Translations under genes and position numbers: made by a program | Shown: one piece after another, positions 26,855 to 35,122 of the stretch | Numbering within the stretch: position 1 is the stretch's first letter | Layout of the letters: each line of letters starts with the position of its first letter | The notes under the pieces: model-generated | Databases searched by the model: none | What the model saw: the letters and a program-made list of their open reading frames with translations, nothing else | Told to the model about the DNA's origin: nothing | DNA from: Planctomycetota bacterium | GTDB lineage: Bacteria; Planctomycetota; Phycisphaerae; UBA1845 | DNA length: 64,000 nucleotides | Direction of reading: 5' to 3' | NCBI GenBank assembly: GCA_024280855.1 | Contig: JAJRPG010000024.1 | Span: 1 to 64,000, forward strand

Positions 26855-28645
26855 TTGACTGTAAAATATAACCAACGAACCCATAAATGTGGTGATCTTC
26901 GGGCAACCGCTGTCGGTGAAACCGTCATTCTGACCGGTTGGGTGAATTCCTTTCGCGATCATGGCGGCATGACCTTCATCGATTTACGCGATCATACTGG
27001 CCTAACGCAACTGCGTTTCAACCCAGACCATGCGGCAGATGCCCACTTGCTCGCCCGCAAGCTTCGCAACGAATATGTCGTAGCCATCAAGGGGCGGGTG
27101 GTTAGCCGTGGGGAGTGGGTCAATCCAAAGCTTCCCACCGGAGAGATCGAAGTCGAGGTCGATGAAATCGATATTCTAAGCGAATGCGATCCTCTACCCT
27201 TCCAGATCAACGACGACTTTGACGCGGCTGAGGAACTTTGCCTGCGACATCGCTATCTACACTTGCGTCGGCCTGAGATGCAAAAAACTTTTCGACTACG
27301 GCACCGCATTGGCCAAGCTATTCGAGATTATTTTAATCAAAAAGATTTTGTCGAAATCGAAACGCCTTTTCTTACGAAATCAACACCGGAAGGTGCGCGA
27401 GATTATCTCGTCCCCTCGCGCGTGCGACCGGGCAGCTTTTATGCCCTGCCTCAATCTCCGCAGATTTTCAAACAACTTCTGATGATCGCAGGCTACGATC
27501 GATACGCACAACTTGTACGCTGTTTTCGTGATGAAGACCTGCGGGCAGACAGGCAACCAGAGTTTACGCAGCTCGATATGGAAATGGCGTTCGTCCAGGC
27601 TGATGATGTGATGAACATGGTCGAAGGGTGCGTGAAAAAAATCTTCAAAGAAGGACTGGGCTTGGACGTGCCCACTCCCTTCCCACGAATGACTGAAGAA
27701 GAAGCCACGCGGCGTTTCGGCATCGACAGGCCTGATCTGCGATTCGGCATGGAGCTTCAAGACGTTACCGAAACCGTCAGTGCATCTGATTTCCGTGTTT
27801 TCAAAGGTGCGATTGATGCAGGCGGCGTCGTTAAATGCTTAGTAGCTAAGGGTAACGACATACTAACCCGCAAAATCACGGACGGTCTCACCGAGGAAAT
27901 CAAAGGTATCGGAGGCTCAGGCCTGCCAATTGTCAAAGTCATTCAAGGCGACAGCGGCGTTGAATTTTCCACGGGCATCGCTAAGTTCATTCAGCCATTG
28001 TGTGCGAAATTATGTAGCGAAATCGGCGCGGAAGTTGGCGATACTATCTTCTTCATGCCTGGCACTTATGTCGATGTAAGCAAGTATTTGCATTACACGC
28101 GAACACGATTAGCCAGCATTCTCAACCTCATCCCGGAAGATGTTTGGAACATGCTATGGGTCGTAGACTTCCCGCTTGTGGTTTGGGATGAAGAAGAAAA
28201 ACGCTGGACCAGCACCCACCATCCTTTCACCGCCCCGCGTGACGAAGACATTCACCTGCTGGAAACTGACCCCGGCAAAGTCTTGGCTAAGGCTTACGAC
28301 TTGGTGCTAAACGGTACGGAAATGGCTGGGGGAAGTATTCGTATCCACCAGAAGAGCGTGCAAAGCAAAGTCTTCGAACTGCTTGGCATTGGTGAAGAAG
28401 AGGCTAATGAAAAGTTCGAGTTTCTGCTTGATGCGCTGCGTTTCGGCGCACCTCCTCATGGCGGAATCGCATTTGGCTTTGACCGCTGGGCGATGATGCT
28501 CAATAAATCAGATAGCCTGCGTGAAGTGATTGCGTTCCCAAAAACGCAGCGTGCGATATGCCCGCTTACCAACGCGCCGGGAATCGTAGCGAAGCAGCAG
28601 CTAGACGATTTGTTTATCGCAACCAAGCCATTACCCAAGAAGTAG
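26855..28645 (+). CDS. aspS: Aspartyl-tRNA synthetase
   Basis: A 596-residue class II synthetase. An OB-fold anticodon-binding domain (LTGWVNSFRDHGGMTFIDLR) is followed by motif 1 (about residue 140), motif 2 FRDEDLRADRQPEFTQLDME, the bacterial GAD insert (about 280-400, FRVFKGAIDAGGVV) and motif 3 GGIAFGFDRWAMML. The frame is open 33 codons upstream to 26756, but AGGAG seven bases before TTG 26855 and the normal family length make TTG the start. It is followed after nine bases by a dehydrogenase gene, whose Shine-Dalgarno overlaps the aspS stop. gatB at 59188 shows that the organism has an amidotransferase route, so whether this enzyme also charges tRNA-Asn is open. Confidence 0.96.
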   Translation: MTVKYNQRTHKCGDLRATAVGETVILTGWVNSFRDHGGMTFIDLRDHTGLTQLRFNPDHAADAHLLARKLRNEYVVAIKGRVVSRGEWVNPKLPTGEIEVEVDEIDILSECDPLPFQINDDFDAAEELCLRHRYLHLRRPEMQKTFRLRHRIGQAIRDYFNQKDFVEIETPFLTKSTPEGARDYLVPSRVRPGSFYALPQSPQIFKQLLMIAGYDRYAQLVRCFRDEDLRADRQPEFTQLDMEMAFVQADDVMNMVEGCVKKIFKEGLGLDVPTPFPRMTEEEATRRFGIDRPDLRFGMELQDVTETVSASDFRVFKGAIDAGGVVKCLVAKGNDILTRKITDGLTEEIKGIGGSGLPIVKVIQGDSGVEFSTGIAKFIQPLCAKLCSEIGAEVGDTIFFMPGTYVDVSKYLHYTRTRLASILNLIPEDVWNMLWVVDFPLVVWDEEEKRWTSTHHPFTAPRDEDIHLLETDPGKVLAKAYDLVLNGTEMAGGSIRIHQKSVQSKVFELLGIGEEEANEKFEFLLDALRFGAPPHGGIAFGFDRWAMMLNKSDSLREVIAFPKTQRAICPLTNAPGIVAKQQLDDLFIATKPLPKK

Positions 28646-28654
28646 GAGCTGATT

Positions 28655-29761
28655 GTGGGCACTTCTCAGCTAGCTGTCGCTGCGGTCATGCCTCAGCCAA
28701 AGGCGGACGTTGAGCTTCGTGAGATTGCGATGCCGGAGCTAGAGCCAAACTCTGCCCTGATGCGCGTCGAGTGTAGCGAAGTTTGCGGTACAGACCTCTA
28801 CCTTCAACAAGGCCTATTAGCTGGCGTGCCTTATCCTATTATTCCGGGCCATGTTTCGGTTGGTGTGCTGGAGAAAATTCGCGGGGAAATCAGAGACGTT
28901 TATGGCCAATGTTTTTCCGAAGGCGACCGCATCACTTTTTTAGATGTTCACGAAACCTGTCACGCCTGTTGGCACTGCTTGGTCGCAAAGGCATCGACGC
29001 GATGTCCGCACCGCAAAGTTTATGGCATTACCTATGGCATCGAAGATGGGCTGACCGGCGGGTGGGCGGAGTATCTATACATCAAGCCCGGCGTGCATTG
29101 CATTCGTCTTGACGACGTGCCCACCGACATCTTCATGGCTGGCGGGTGCTCTTTGCCGACAGCGCTTCACGCCGTAGATAGAGCCAATATAAAACTGGGG
29201 GACTCAGTTCTGATTCTAGGATCAGGCCCGGTAGGATTATCAGCCATAGCGCTAGCTACACTGCGCGGTGCGGGAAGCGTGCTTTGCATCGGCGGGCCTA
29301 AGAATCGCCTCGCTTGTGCGAAGCAGATGGGCGCATCTAGCGCATTGGATTTCAAGACAGCTTCTGCGCCGCAGCGAGAACAATGGGTGCGTAATAAAAC
29401 GAGTGGTCGAGGCGCGGATGTCACGATTGAATGCACCGGCGCGCCCTCAGCGGTGACTGATGCGATGCGCTCGACGCGAGATGCGGGTACAGTTGTGATT
29501 GTCGGACAATATACCGACCACGGCGAAATCCCTTTCAACCCGCATTTAGACCTCAACAAAAAACATCTTGACGTATTAGGCTGTTGGGGAAGCGACTATT
29601 CCCATTTTCATCGCGGCGTTGAATTGCTGAGGCTTGAGCGAAATCAATCGCTTTGGTCGAATATGAGCCTTGAGCGATACAAGCTATCTCAAACCAACGA
29701 AGCGCTCGCAGCTATTGCTTCTGGCAGCGTCGTGAAAGCGCTAGTCACACCAACCACATGA
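28655..29761 (+). CDS. Zinc-binding alcohol dehydrogenase family protein
   Basis: A 368-residue medium-chain dehydrogenase. The catalytic zinc Cys is in EVCGTDLY (C44) and His in PGHVSVG (H66); the Glu that usually follows the His (GHE) is Val here. The structural zinc lobe is complete, with Cys at 102, 105, 108 and 117. The nucleotide loop is VLILGSGPVGLSAIALA. GTG 28655 has AGGAG six bases upstream. It lies nine bases after aspS and overlaps the next gene by ATGA. Its substrate cannot be read from the sequence; polyol or threonine dehydrogenase-like activity is typical of the family. Confidence 0.88.
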   Translation: MGTSQLAVAAVMPQPKADVELREIAMPELEPNSALMRVECSEVCGTDLYLQQGLLAGVPYPIIPGHVSVGVLEKIRGEIRDVYGQCFSEGDRITFLDVHETCHACWHCLVAKASTRCPHRKVYGITYGIEDGLTGGWAEYLYIKPGVHCIRLDDVPTDIFMAGGCSLPTALHAVDRANIKLGDSVLILGSGPVGLSAIALATLRGAGSVLCIGGPKNRLACAKQMGASSALDFKTASAPQREQWVRNKTSGRGADVTIECTGAPSAVTDAMRSTRDAGTVVIVGQYTDHGEIPFNPHLDLNKKHLDVLGCWGSDYSHFHRGVELLRLERNQSLWSNMSLERYKLSQTNEALAAIASGSVVKALVTPTT

Positions 29762-30006
29762 ATCGCGTCACATTTTTCACCAAGCCTGATTGCACGTTGT
29801 GTCATGCGGCGATGTATGTCGTAAGGCGTGTGCAGTCACAAATGCCGTTTGAACTTGAAAGCGTAGATATTTCAGCGCCGGGCAATGAAACCTTTTTTGC
29901 AGACTACAAACATGACATTCCGGTTGTCCACCTGAATGATGTGGAGATATTTCGACATCGCGTGGATGAACGTCATCTAAAGGAATTCCTGCGGAATTCA
30001 CGCTAA
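29758..30006 (+). CDS. Glutaredoxin-like thioredoxin-fold protein
   Basis: An 82-residue single-domain protein. VTFFTKPDCTLCHAAMYVV gives a CTLC redox motif after the first strand, and DIPVVHLNDVEIFRHRVDE has the cis-Pro loop, both as in the small glutaredoxin-like DUF836 family. There is no signal peptide, so it is cytoplasmic. ATG 29758 overlaps the dehydrogenase stop (ATGA), so aspS, the dehydrogenase and this gene form an operon, closed by a bidirectional terminator. Confidence 0.88.
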   Translation: MNRVTFFTKPDCTLCHAAMYVVRRVQSQMPFELESVDISAPGNETFFADYKHDIPVVHLNDVEIFRHRVDERHLKEFLRNSR

Positions 30007-30117
30007 TGATAATACATATGCCACCAGAGCCGCACGGCGCAAGCCTGCGGACATGCTGATAGGCAATCTGCCGTAATGCTCGCGGCGTGGCACTCAGTAC
30101 CGCTAGCGATATAAGAA

Positions 30118-30161
30118 ACCGGCACGAATCTCGCCCCAATCGAGGCTGAACTCGTGCCGGT
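30118..30161 (+). terminator. Bidirectional hairpin terminator between convergent genes
   Basis: ACCGGCACGA (30118-30127) pairs perfectly with TCGTGCCGGT (30152-30161), and a smaller stem may fold in the loop. A T-rich stretch follows on the plus strand and A-rich sequence precedes it. It lies between the glutaredoxin-like gene and the converging metalloprotease gene, so it can serve both. Confidence 0.65.
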
Positions 30162-30192
30162 ATTTCATATTATTTTCTATCGCGTTCGTCAA

Positions 30193-32406
30193 TTATGGAC
30201 AACTGGGAACACATGTACCTGTTGAGCAATCCGTACCAAAGGGATACGGTTGGCTGGAAAATCCCAGAACAACACTGAGTATATCATCGCCAGCAATGAT
30301 TGTGTTGGCTGTTTGAGGTACGAGGTCTACTCTGGCTTTATGAGGCGCGAATGGACTTAGCTGAAATGTGAGTACGACGGCAAGTACGTCGTTTGCAGTC
30401 ACAAGCCCGTCAGGAGCCGCCCAATCTATACCATTGAAAACCCCAATCACATCTCCGTACTCGCGCGGCGATGGTACACTAGTCGTTACCGCAGCAAATG
30501 GCGTCGAAAATGCAATATCATCCAGCGTTGACTCAACATCGTAAGAGTTACCCGGAGCGAATTCACATCCGCGAACATGTATAACGGTTTCTGGCCAAAC
30601 ACGAAATTCCGGAGCGTTAACCAATTGAGCGAAAAATCCCGAAGCACCTTGGTCCTGAACATTACCTACGTATTTGAAACCGCCTCCTGGAACAGCTACC
30701 CGAATAGCGACAGTTTCACTTCCGTTTCCAGAAGGATCAAAAGAAATATATCGATCTTTGGAGATGTTAAGTGGCGCAACCGCAGCTACTGGCGGTAAAG
30801 CTGCAGGTGGATCCGTGACTGCAACGCTTAGTCTGTAAAGCTGCGTCTGCCCATCTGCAGTATCAAGAACTCGCCCGCTCACGCGAATAAAATAAGACCC
30901 GGCGACTGCTAATCGTACATCAGAAAGAACCTCTTCGCTTCCGATAGCCAAGTCAGATTCTGCCATAGGCACGCCACAAGTCGCACCACAGGTTCCCCCC
31001 GGACACTCTAGAGACGAAGTACACATAAGACCGTTAGCACCACCGCCAATACATATATCGTTAGGCAAGCAATCCACATTAGTGGCACAAACATCGCCTA
31101 TATTATCACCAGTCGCACAAACAAACCCGGCGGTGTTGAAAAGCTGAAGCTTCAGGTCTGAAGCCATCGTACTATTGATCGGGATACCTGGGGCTCCAGG
31201 GCAACTGCCATCGCCGTTTTGCGGGCTATTGTCATAGGCAATCCCACGAGGCGATGCAAGGATTGTCACACCAGTTTCTTCGGTAACGGTAAACTGAAAC
31301 CAATCTTCTTCGCTATCGTCATCGATACTCAAATTATCGGTGAAGTTAATATTGGGTGACGGTACGAGCCCCACAATCTGTGAGTCTCCGATATTAAAAA
31401 TACCCAAGTCTGTCGCTTCGGCCACGGTGTTATCAGGTTCAAATGGGTCGCCATGCTGCCGTTGGGCGGCGCGTACATCATCGTGCTGCAAACCATCAAA
31501 AGAAGTGTTGATGAACGGTTCCATGAGATGATTACTATTGGAAGAACACAGATGGAAAAGACCAATGCCGTGTCCATGCTCGTGCATTAACACATTCCGA
31601 AAGAATCTGAAATTGTTGGCGCTATTCGCCCAATTATTATCCGTGTCTATTACCATGTCTGCGTTGGTGGGGAAAAAGTTAAAAGCCAGGATATTCGATC
31701 CAGTCCCCCCATCGATTGATCGACCTGAAATTCGAATGTCACCACGAGTGGCACTTCCTGGACTTGTGTTAAAAGCCGCGCCATCATCCCAGTCCACGCC
31801 CGCTTGAGTAATGCGCACATATGTATTGCCGTTAAGCTCTGTCCAACGCTCTAGAAACTGCTCGACTAAACTTACCCATGTTGCTCTACCGCCAGCGGCT
31901 GCAAACTGAGCATCAAAAGTAGCAAACATATCACTACTGGCGCCAGCACCAGTACCGAAACTAGGGATGAATGTTCCGTCAGGAACTAAACTCCATGTAA
32001 GTGTTAATCCTTCTCCAACCGGCGTCCAACTTGTCCCAGTAAAAAAAGCAAGAGGGTTAGGTGGTGGTGGATTTCCTAGAAGTGGGTACTTCAATAGAAT
32101 AGCCGCTTCTTCTTCAGGTGTCCCATGCGAGAAACAGGTAAATGCAGGCTCCGTAGCAGCAAGGTGAAATGTCCGCAAGAATCCATCAAACTCATCCAAG
32201 TTTGATAGCGAACCTGCTAACAGCGCTTCATTCGCGCGATCACTTACACGGACATTTGCCCCTGATAATTGAGCCAGCCAAGAATCGCCTGACGATAATT
32301 CCACCATCGGCGATGACGGATGGCTAGACATCATGTGCGGAGCCATACAAAATGCTGCGAAAATCGCAACAAGACCACTAATTTTCACCAAAACGTGCCG
32401 TTTCAT
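30193..32406 (-). CDS. Secreted matrixin-type zinc metalloprotease with PPC and dockerin-like domains
   Basis: A 737-residue secreted protein with a signal peptide (ISGLVAIFAAFCMAP). The catalytic domain carries HEHGHGIGLFH (275-285), which fits HExxHxxGxxH with Glu276 catalytic, and a Met-turn at LMEP (M295), as in metzincin and matrixin peptidases. DPFEPDNTVAEATDLG starts a pre-peptidase C-terminal (PPC) domain, with a Cys-rich insertion (CPGGTCGATCG). The last 170 residues are a beta domain followed by two EF-hand-like segments (LVTANDVLAVVLTFQLS; GDDILSVVLGF) and a CVPSCP tail. The giant repeat protein at 52618-57831 ends in the same module. It probably degrades extracellular protein. How it is held at the surface is unknown, since no cohesin partner is seen. 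Confidence 0.88.
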   Translation of the reverse strand: MKRHVLVKISGLVAIFAAFCMAPHMMSSHPSSPMVELSSGDSWLAQLSGANVRVSDRANEALLAGSLSNLDEFDGFLRTFHLAATEPAFTCFSHGTPEEEAAILLKYPLLGNPPPPNPLAFFTGTSWTPVGEGLTLTWSLVPDGTFIPSFGTGAGASSDMFATFDAQFAAAGGRATWVSLVEQFLERWTELNGNTYVRITQAGVDWDDGAAFNTSPGSATRGDIRISGRSIDGGTGSNILAFNFFPTNADMVIDTDNNWANSANNFRFFRNVLMHEHGHGIGLFHLCSSNSNHLMEPFINTSFDGLQHDDVRAAQRQHGDPFEPDNTVAEATDLGIFNIGDSQIVGLVPSPNINFTDNLSIDDDSEEDWFQFTVTEETGVTILASPRGIAYDNSPQNGDGSCPGAPGIPINSTMASDLKLQLFNTAGFVCATGDNIGDVCATNVDCLPNDICIGGGANGLMCTSSLECPGGTCGATCGVPMAESDLAIGSEEVLSDVRLAVAGSYFIRVSGRVLDTADGQTQLYRLSVAVTDPPAALPPVAAVAPLNISKDRYISFDPSGNGSETVAIRVAVPGGGFKYVGNVQDQGASGFFAQLVNAPEFRVWPETVIHVRGCEFAPGNSYDVESTLDDIAFSTPFAAVTTSVPSPREYGDVIGVFNGIDWAAPDGLVTANDVLAVVLTFQLSPFAPHKARVDLVPQTANTIIAGDDILSVVLGFSSQPYPFGTDCSTGTCVPSCP

Positions 32407-32717
32407 CTTTTCCCTCTTTCCTCGTCAATGACGCCCAGGCCCGGCCTTACTTTTTTGAAATATCTGCAGGTACAAACCGTAGGCCAGTGTAGCGGAAAAT
32501 GACCTTAGAAAGCAACTTAATTCCTGCTATCCGCAGCGAATAACTTTCGCCTACATACTTATAGGCCCTGAACATCATGCCAGGCAACACGAAAGTTATT
32601 TCAGGCGTGCTTTAATCTTGTAGTGATTATGGTAGCTAAATGAGGTTCTGCATGAAGGCCCCCTCTCCGAATACGCTTTCAGCTAAACGAATATCGGGCG
32701 TAACGAAATCAATCATT
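32407..32717 (+). other. Intergenic region upstream of the metalloprotease
   Basis: 311 bases after the symporter stop and before the metalloprotease start, both on the minus strand. The only structure seen is an 11-bp inverted repeat, AATAACTTTCG (32539-32549) with CGAAAGTTATT (32590-32600), 40 bases apart. It may be a terminator with a large loop or an operator. No clear promoter was found. Confidence 0.3.
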
Positions 32718-34010
32718 CTACTTGTGTGAAGTTGTCTCCGCGGGTCTTCCCTCGAAACGATCCATGACCGCGCACGCTGTTGAATCACTCCAGACATTGA
32801 TGGACGTCCGATACATATCCAACACGCGATCCACGGCTAGAATGAGTCCCACAGCTGAGATGGGCAGGCCTACGGCACTCAAGACCACCACCATCATCAC
32901 CGTGCCAGCGTGCGGGATTCCGGCGGCGCCGATGCTGGCAAGTAAGGCTGTAATGGCTACGACGACCTGTTGACCAAAGGCTAATTCGTGTCCCGTGACC
33001 TGTGCGATGAATAGCACCGCTACGGCTTCGTAGAGCGCGGTGCCGTCCATGTTGATGGTCGCGCCTAGAGGTAACACAAATGAACTAATCCGGTTACTAA
33101 TTCCGGCACGTTCCTCTACGCATGTAAGTGTCAGCGGAAGTGATCCATTGCTACTTGCTGTGCTGAACGCTGTAAGCAAAGCTGGAGACATAGCCTGGAA
33201 GTATGCCCAAGGGGAACGCTTGGCAATGAACACCAAAATCAGCGGGAGCGTGATGAATGCGTGGATGCTAAGGGCAATGGCTACGGTTAGCACATACCAG
33301 CCGAGGGCGCGAAAAACGTCGATGCCTTTCCCGGCTGAGGCGTATAGCATGAAGCCGAGAACGCCAATCGGAGCAAAACGAATGATGAACATAGTCATCT
33401 TCATCATGACTTCGTATGAGCTATTGAAAAACTTCGTCAAAAATTCGCGGGTCTCATCGCCTGAGGCGTTGATAAAAACGCCGAACATGATTGAGAAAAA
33501 GATCACACCAAGAATCGAACGATTACTCGGATCCGACAACGAATTAAACGGATTGCCCGGAATGAGTGTAAACAACTGGTTCCACATCGTTTGGCCAAGT
33601 GTTTGTTCGACCATGTGAGGGGCGGCGGAAAGTGTTTCTGCGCCTTGTTCGAGAATAGCTAGGTTGGCTCCTTCGCCTGGTGAGATTACGTTGAAAACCA
33701 ACATGCCGGTGACGATAGCTATCATGCTGGTGGAGAGGTAATAGAACATGGTTCGGCCACCAAGTCGGCCTAGCCCTTTGGCGTTGCCGGTGCAGGTGAC
33801 GCCGGTTATTAGAGATGTCACGATGAGAGGGGCTACGATCATGGAGAGTAGGCGCAGGAATACGTCGCCAACGCCTTTTCCGTACATGGCGACTGTTTGA
33901 GGGACAGACACGTCTATGTCACCTCGGTAGGCGAGATAGTTTAGGGGTAGGCCAATGCCTGCGCCGAAAATCATGGCGATGAGTATCTGGTAATGAAGCT
34001 TTAATTTCAT
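32718..34010 (-). CDS. Dicarboxylate/amino acid:cation symporter (DAACS family)
   Basis: A 430-residue membrane transporter of the GltP/DctA family. The two signature regions are present: a Ser-rich re-entrant hairpin (STASSNGSLPLTL) and NMDGTALYEAVAVLFIAQ in the seventh helix, the cation- and substrate-binding stretch. AAGIPHAGTVMMVVVLSAVG forms the second hairpin. The family takes up glutamate, aspartate or C4-dicarboxylates with Na+ or H+. The start is ATG 34010. It is transcribed alone, divergent from kdsB. Confidence 0.92.
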   Translation of the reverse strand: MKLKLHYQILIAMIFGAGIGLPLNYLAYRGDIDVSVPQTVAMYGKGVGDVFLRLLSMIVAPLIVTSLITGVTCTGNAKGLGRLGGRTMFYYLSTSMIAIVTGMLVFNVISPGEGANLAILEQGAETLSAAPHMVEQTLGQTMWNQLFTLIPGNPFNSLSDPSNRSILGVIFFSIMFGVFINASGDETREFLTKFFNSSYEVMMKMTMFIIRFAPIGVLGFMLYASAGKGIDVFRALGWYVLTVAIALSIHAFITLPLILVFIAKRSPWAYFQAMSPALLTAFSTASSNGSLPLTLTCVEERAGISNRISSFVLPLGATINMDGTALYEAVAVLFIAQVTGHELAFGQQVVVAITALLASIGAAGIPHAGTVMMVVVLSAVGLPISAVGLILAVDRVLDMYRTSINVWSDSTACAVMDRFEGRPAETTSHK

Positions 34011-34083
34011 GTTGCTATCTCAGTTTTGTTGACTCAAATGAACTTTGAGAAGATTAACAAGTCATTAACCATTGATAAGACAC

Positions 34084-34113
34084 GGATAAGCTGGTGCTAC
34101 CCATGCCACCCTG
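34084..34113 (+). repeat. Intergenic repeat, family R3, copy A
   Basis: GGATAAGCTGGTGCTACCCATGCCACCCTG resembles 60721-60752 over its whole length, with a few substitutions and a short gap. Here the palindrome is decayed; at 60721 it is perfect. Both copies are intergenic. Confidence 0.45.
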
Positions 34114-34233
34114 CCTACTACTACCAAACCATCTACTGTTGGCGAATGCTACACTAAGACAAGTGCAGACGACAATGTAGCTAAGATTGCAAATCACCCG
34201 TCTTCACATTTGTTGATTTTCACACCTTATTTA

Positions 34234-34262
34234 TTGACAAAAATGAGTATGTCGATTAGTGT
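34234..34262 (+). promoter_or_regulatory. Candidate promoter for kdsB-pyrG operon
   Basis: A perfect -35 box TTGACA (34234-34239) is followed after 17 bases by TAGTGT (34257-34262), a weak -10. It lies 50 bases before the kdsB ATG on the correct strand. Spacing and position are good and the -10 is poor. Confidence 0.4.
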
Positions 34263-34312
34263 TGCCTCGTGCTACAGTACGTTATGACATTTTCGATGCA
34301 ACGGGTGGCAGG

Positions 34313-35122
34313 ATGAAAGCTACGGCGATCATCCCGGCTCGCTTCGCCTCCACACGATTCCCTGGGAAACCCCTCGCTAAAGACACTGGCAAGTACCTCG
34401 TTCAACATGTGTACGAACAGGTTGCAAGCTGCCCTGCTATTGGTGATGTAGTCGTAGCTACGGATGATGAGCGTATTGCTCAGGCGGTTGAATCGTTTGG
34501 CGGTCGTTACTGCATGACACGGTCCGATCATCCTAGCGGTACCGACCGCATAGCGGAGGCTGTTTCACAGCTTGGGCTTAGTGATGACGCTCTTGTGCTG
34601 AACGTGCAAGGCGATGAGCCTGACATTAGTTCAGACGTTTTGGTAAGGCTGGTCCATGACATGTTAGAAAGTCACAACAGTTGTCGTATCGGCACGCTGG
34701 CTTGCCCATTTTGTGATGATGGACCTAAGTCCGGCGCGGGGTCGCCTGCTGATCCAAATTGTGTCAAAGTTGTCGTAGACGAAACGGACAAGGCGTTGTA
34801 TTTTTCACGCAGCCTGATTCCCTACCCGCGCGAAACCGAAGGCGTGGTCGATCAGCCTTCTCGCTGGCTATTGCATGTTGGCGTTTACGCTTTTCGTGTT
34901 GATACGTTGCAGCGAATCGTTGGGGATAAAAAGGTGAGTGGCCAGTCGCTGGAAGCAAGCGAGTCACTAGAACAGTTACGTTGGTTGGCGATGGGCGAAG
35001 ATATTAAAGTCTCCATCGTTGACCATTATGCGGTTGGAATAGATACGCCAGAAGATTACGCTGCTTTCGTCGAAAGATTTCAGCACAATCAAAACAAGAC
35101 CCAAGCCGAGGTGCCCCTATGA
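34313..35122 (+). CDS. kdsB: 3-deoxy-manno-octulosonate cytidylyltransferase
   Basis: A 269-residue CMP-Kdo synthetase, which activates Kdo with CTP for lipopolysaccharide core assembly. The N-terminal signature TAIIPARFASTRFPGKPLA binds the nucleotide. DEERIAQAVESFGG, TRSDHPSGTDRIAEA and NVQGDEP, in which the Asp binds magnesium, follow in normal order. The frame is open upstream to 34259, but ATG 34313, with GGTGGCAGG just before, starts at the family N-terminus. Its stop overlaps pyrG by ATGA. CTP made by PyrG is the KdsB substrate, so the coupling makes metabolic sense; the same pair is adjacent in chlamydiae. It implies a Kdo-containing outer membrane glycolipid. Confidence 0.95.
   Translation: MKATAIIPARFASTRFPGKPLAKDTGKYLVQHVYEQVASCPAIGDVVVATDDERIAQAVESFGGRYCMTRSDHPSGTDRIAEAVSQLGLSDDALVLNVQGDEPDISSDVLVRLVHDMLESHNSCRIGTLACPFCDDGPKSGAGSPADPNCVKVVVDETDKALYFSRSLIPYPRETEGVVDQPSRWLLHVGVYAFRVDTLQRIVGDKKVSGQSLEASESLEQLRWLAMGEDIKVSIVDHYAVGIDTPEDYAAFVERFQHNQNKTQAEVPL

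Larger units (their letters stand above)
34011..34312 (+). other. Divergent intergenic region upstream of kdsB
   Basis: 302 bases between the divergent symporter and kdsB genes. It holds one copy of the R3 repeat (34084-34113) and a candidate kdsB promoter (34234-34262). I see no small ORF or RNA gene. Confidence 0.4.
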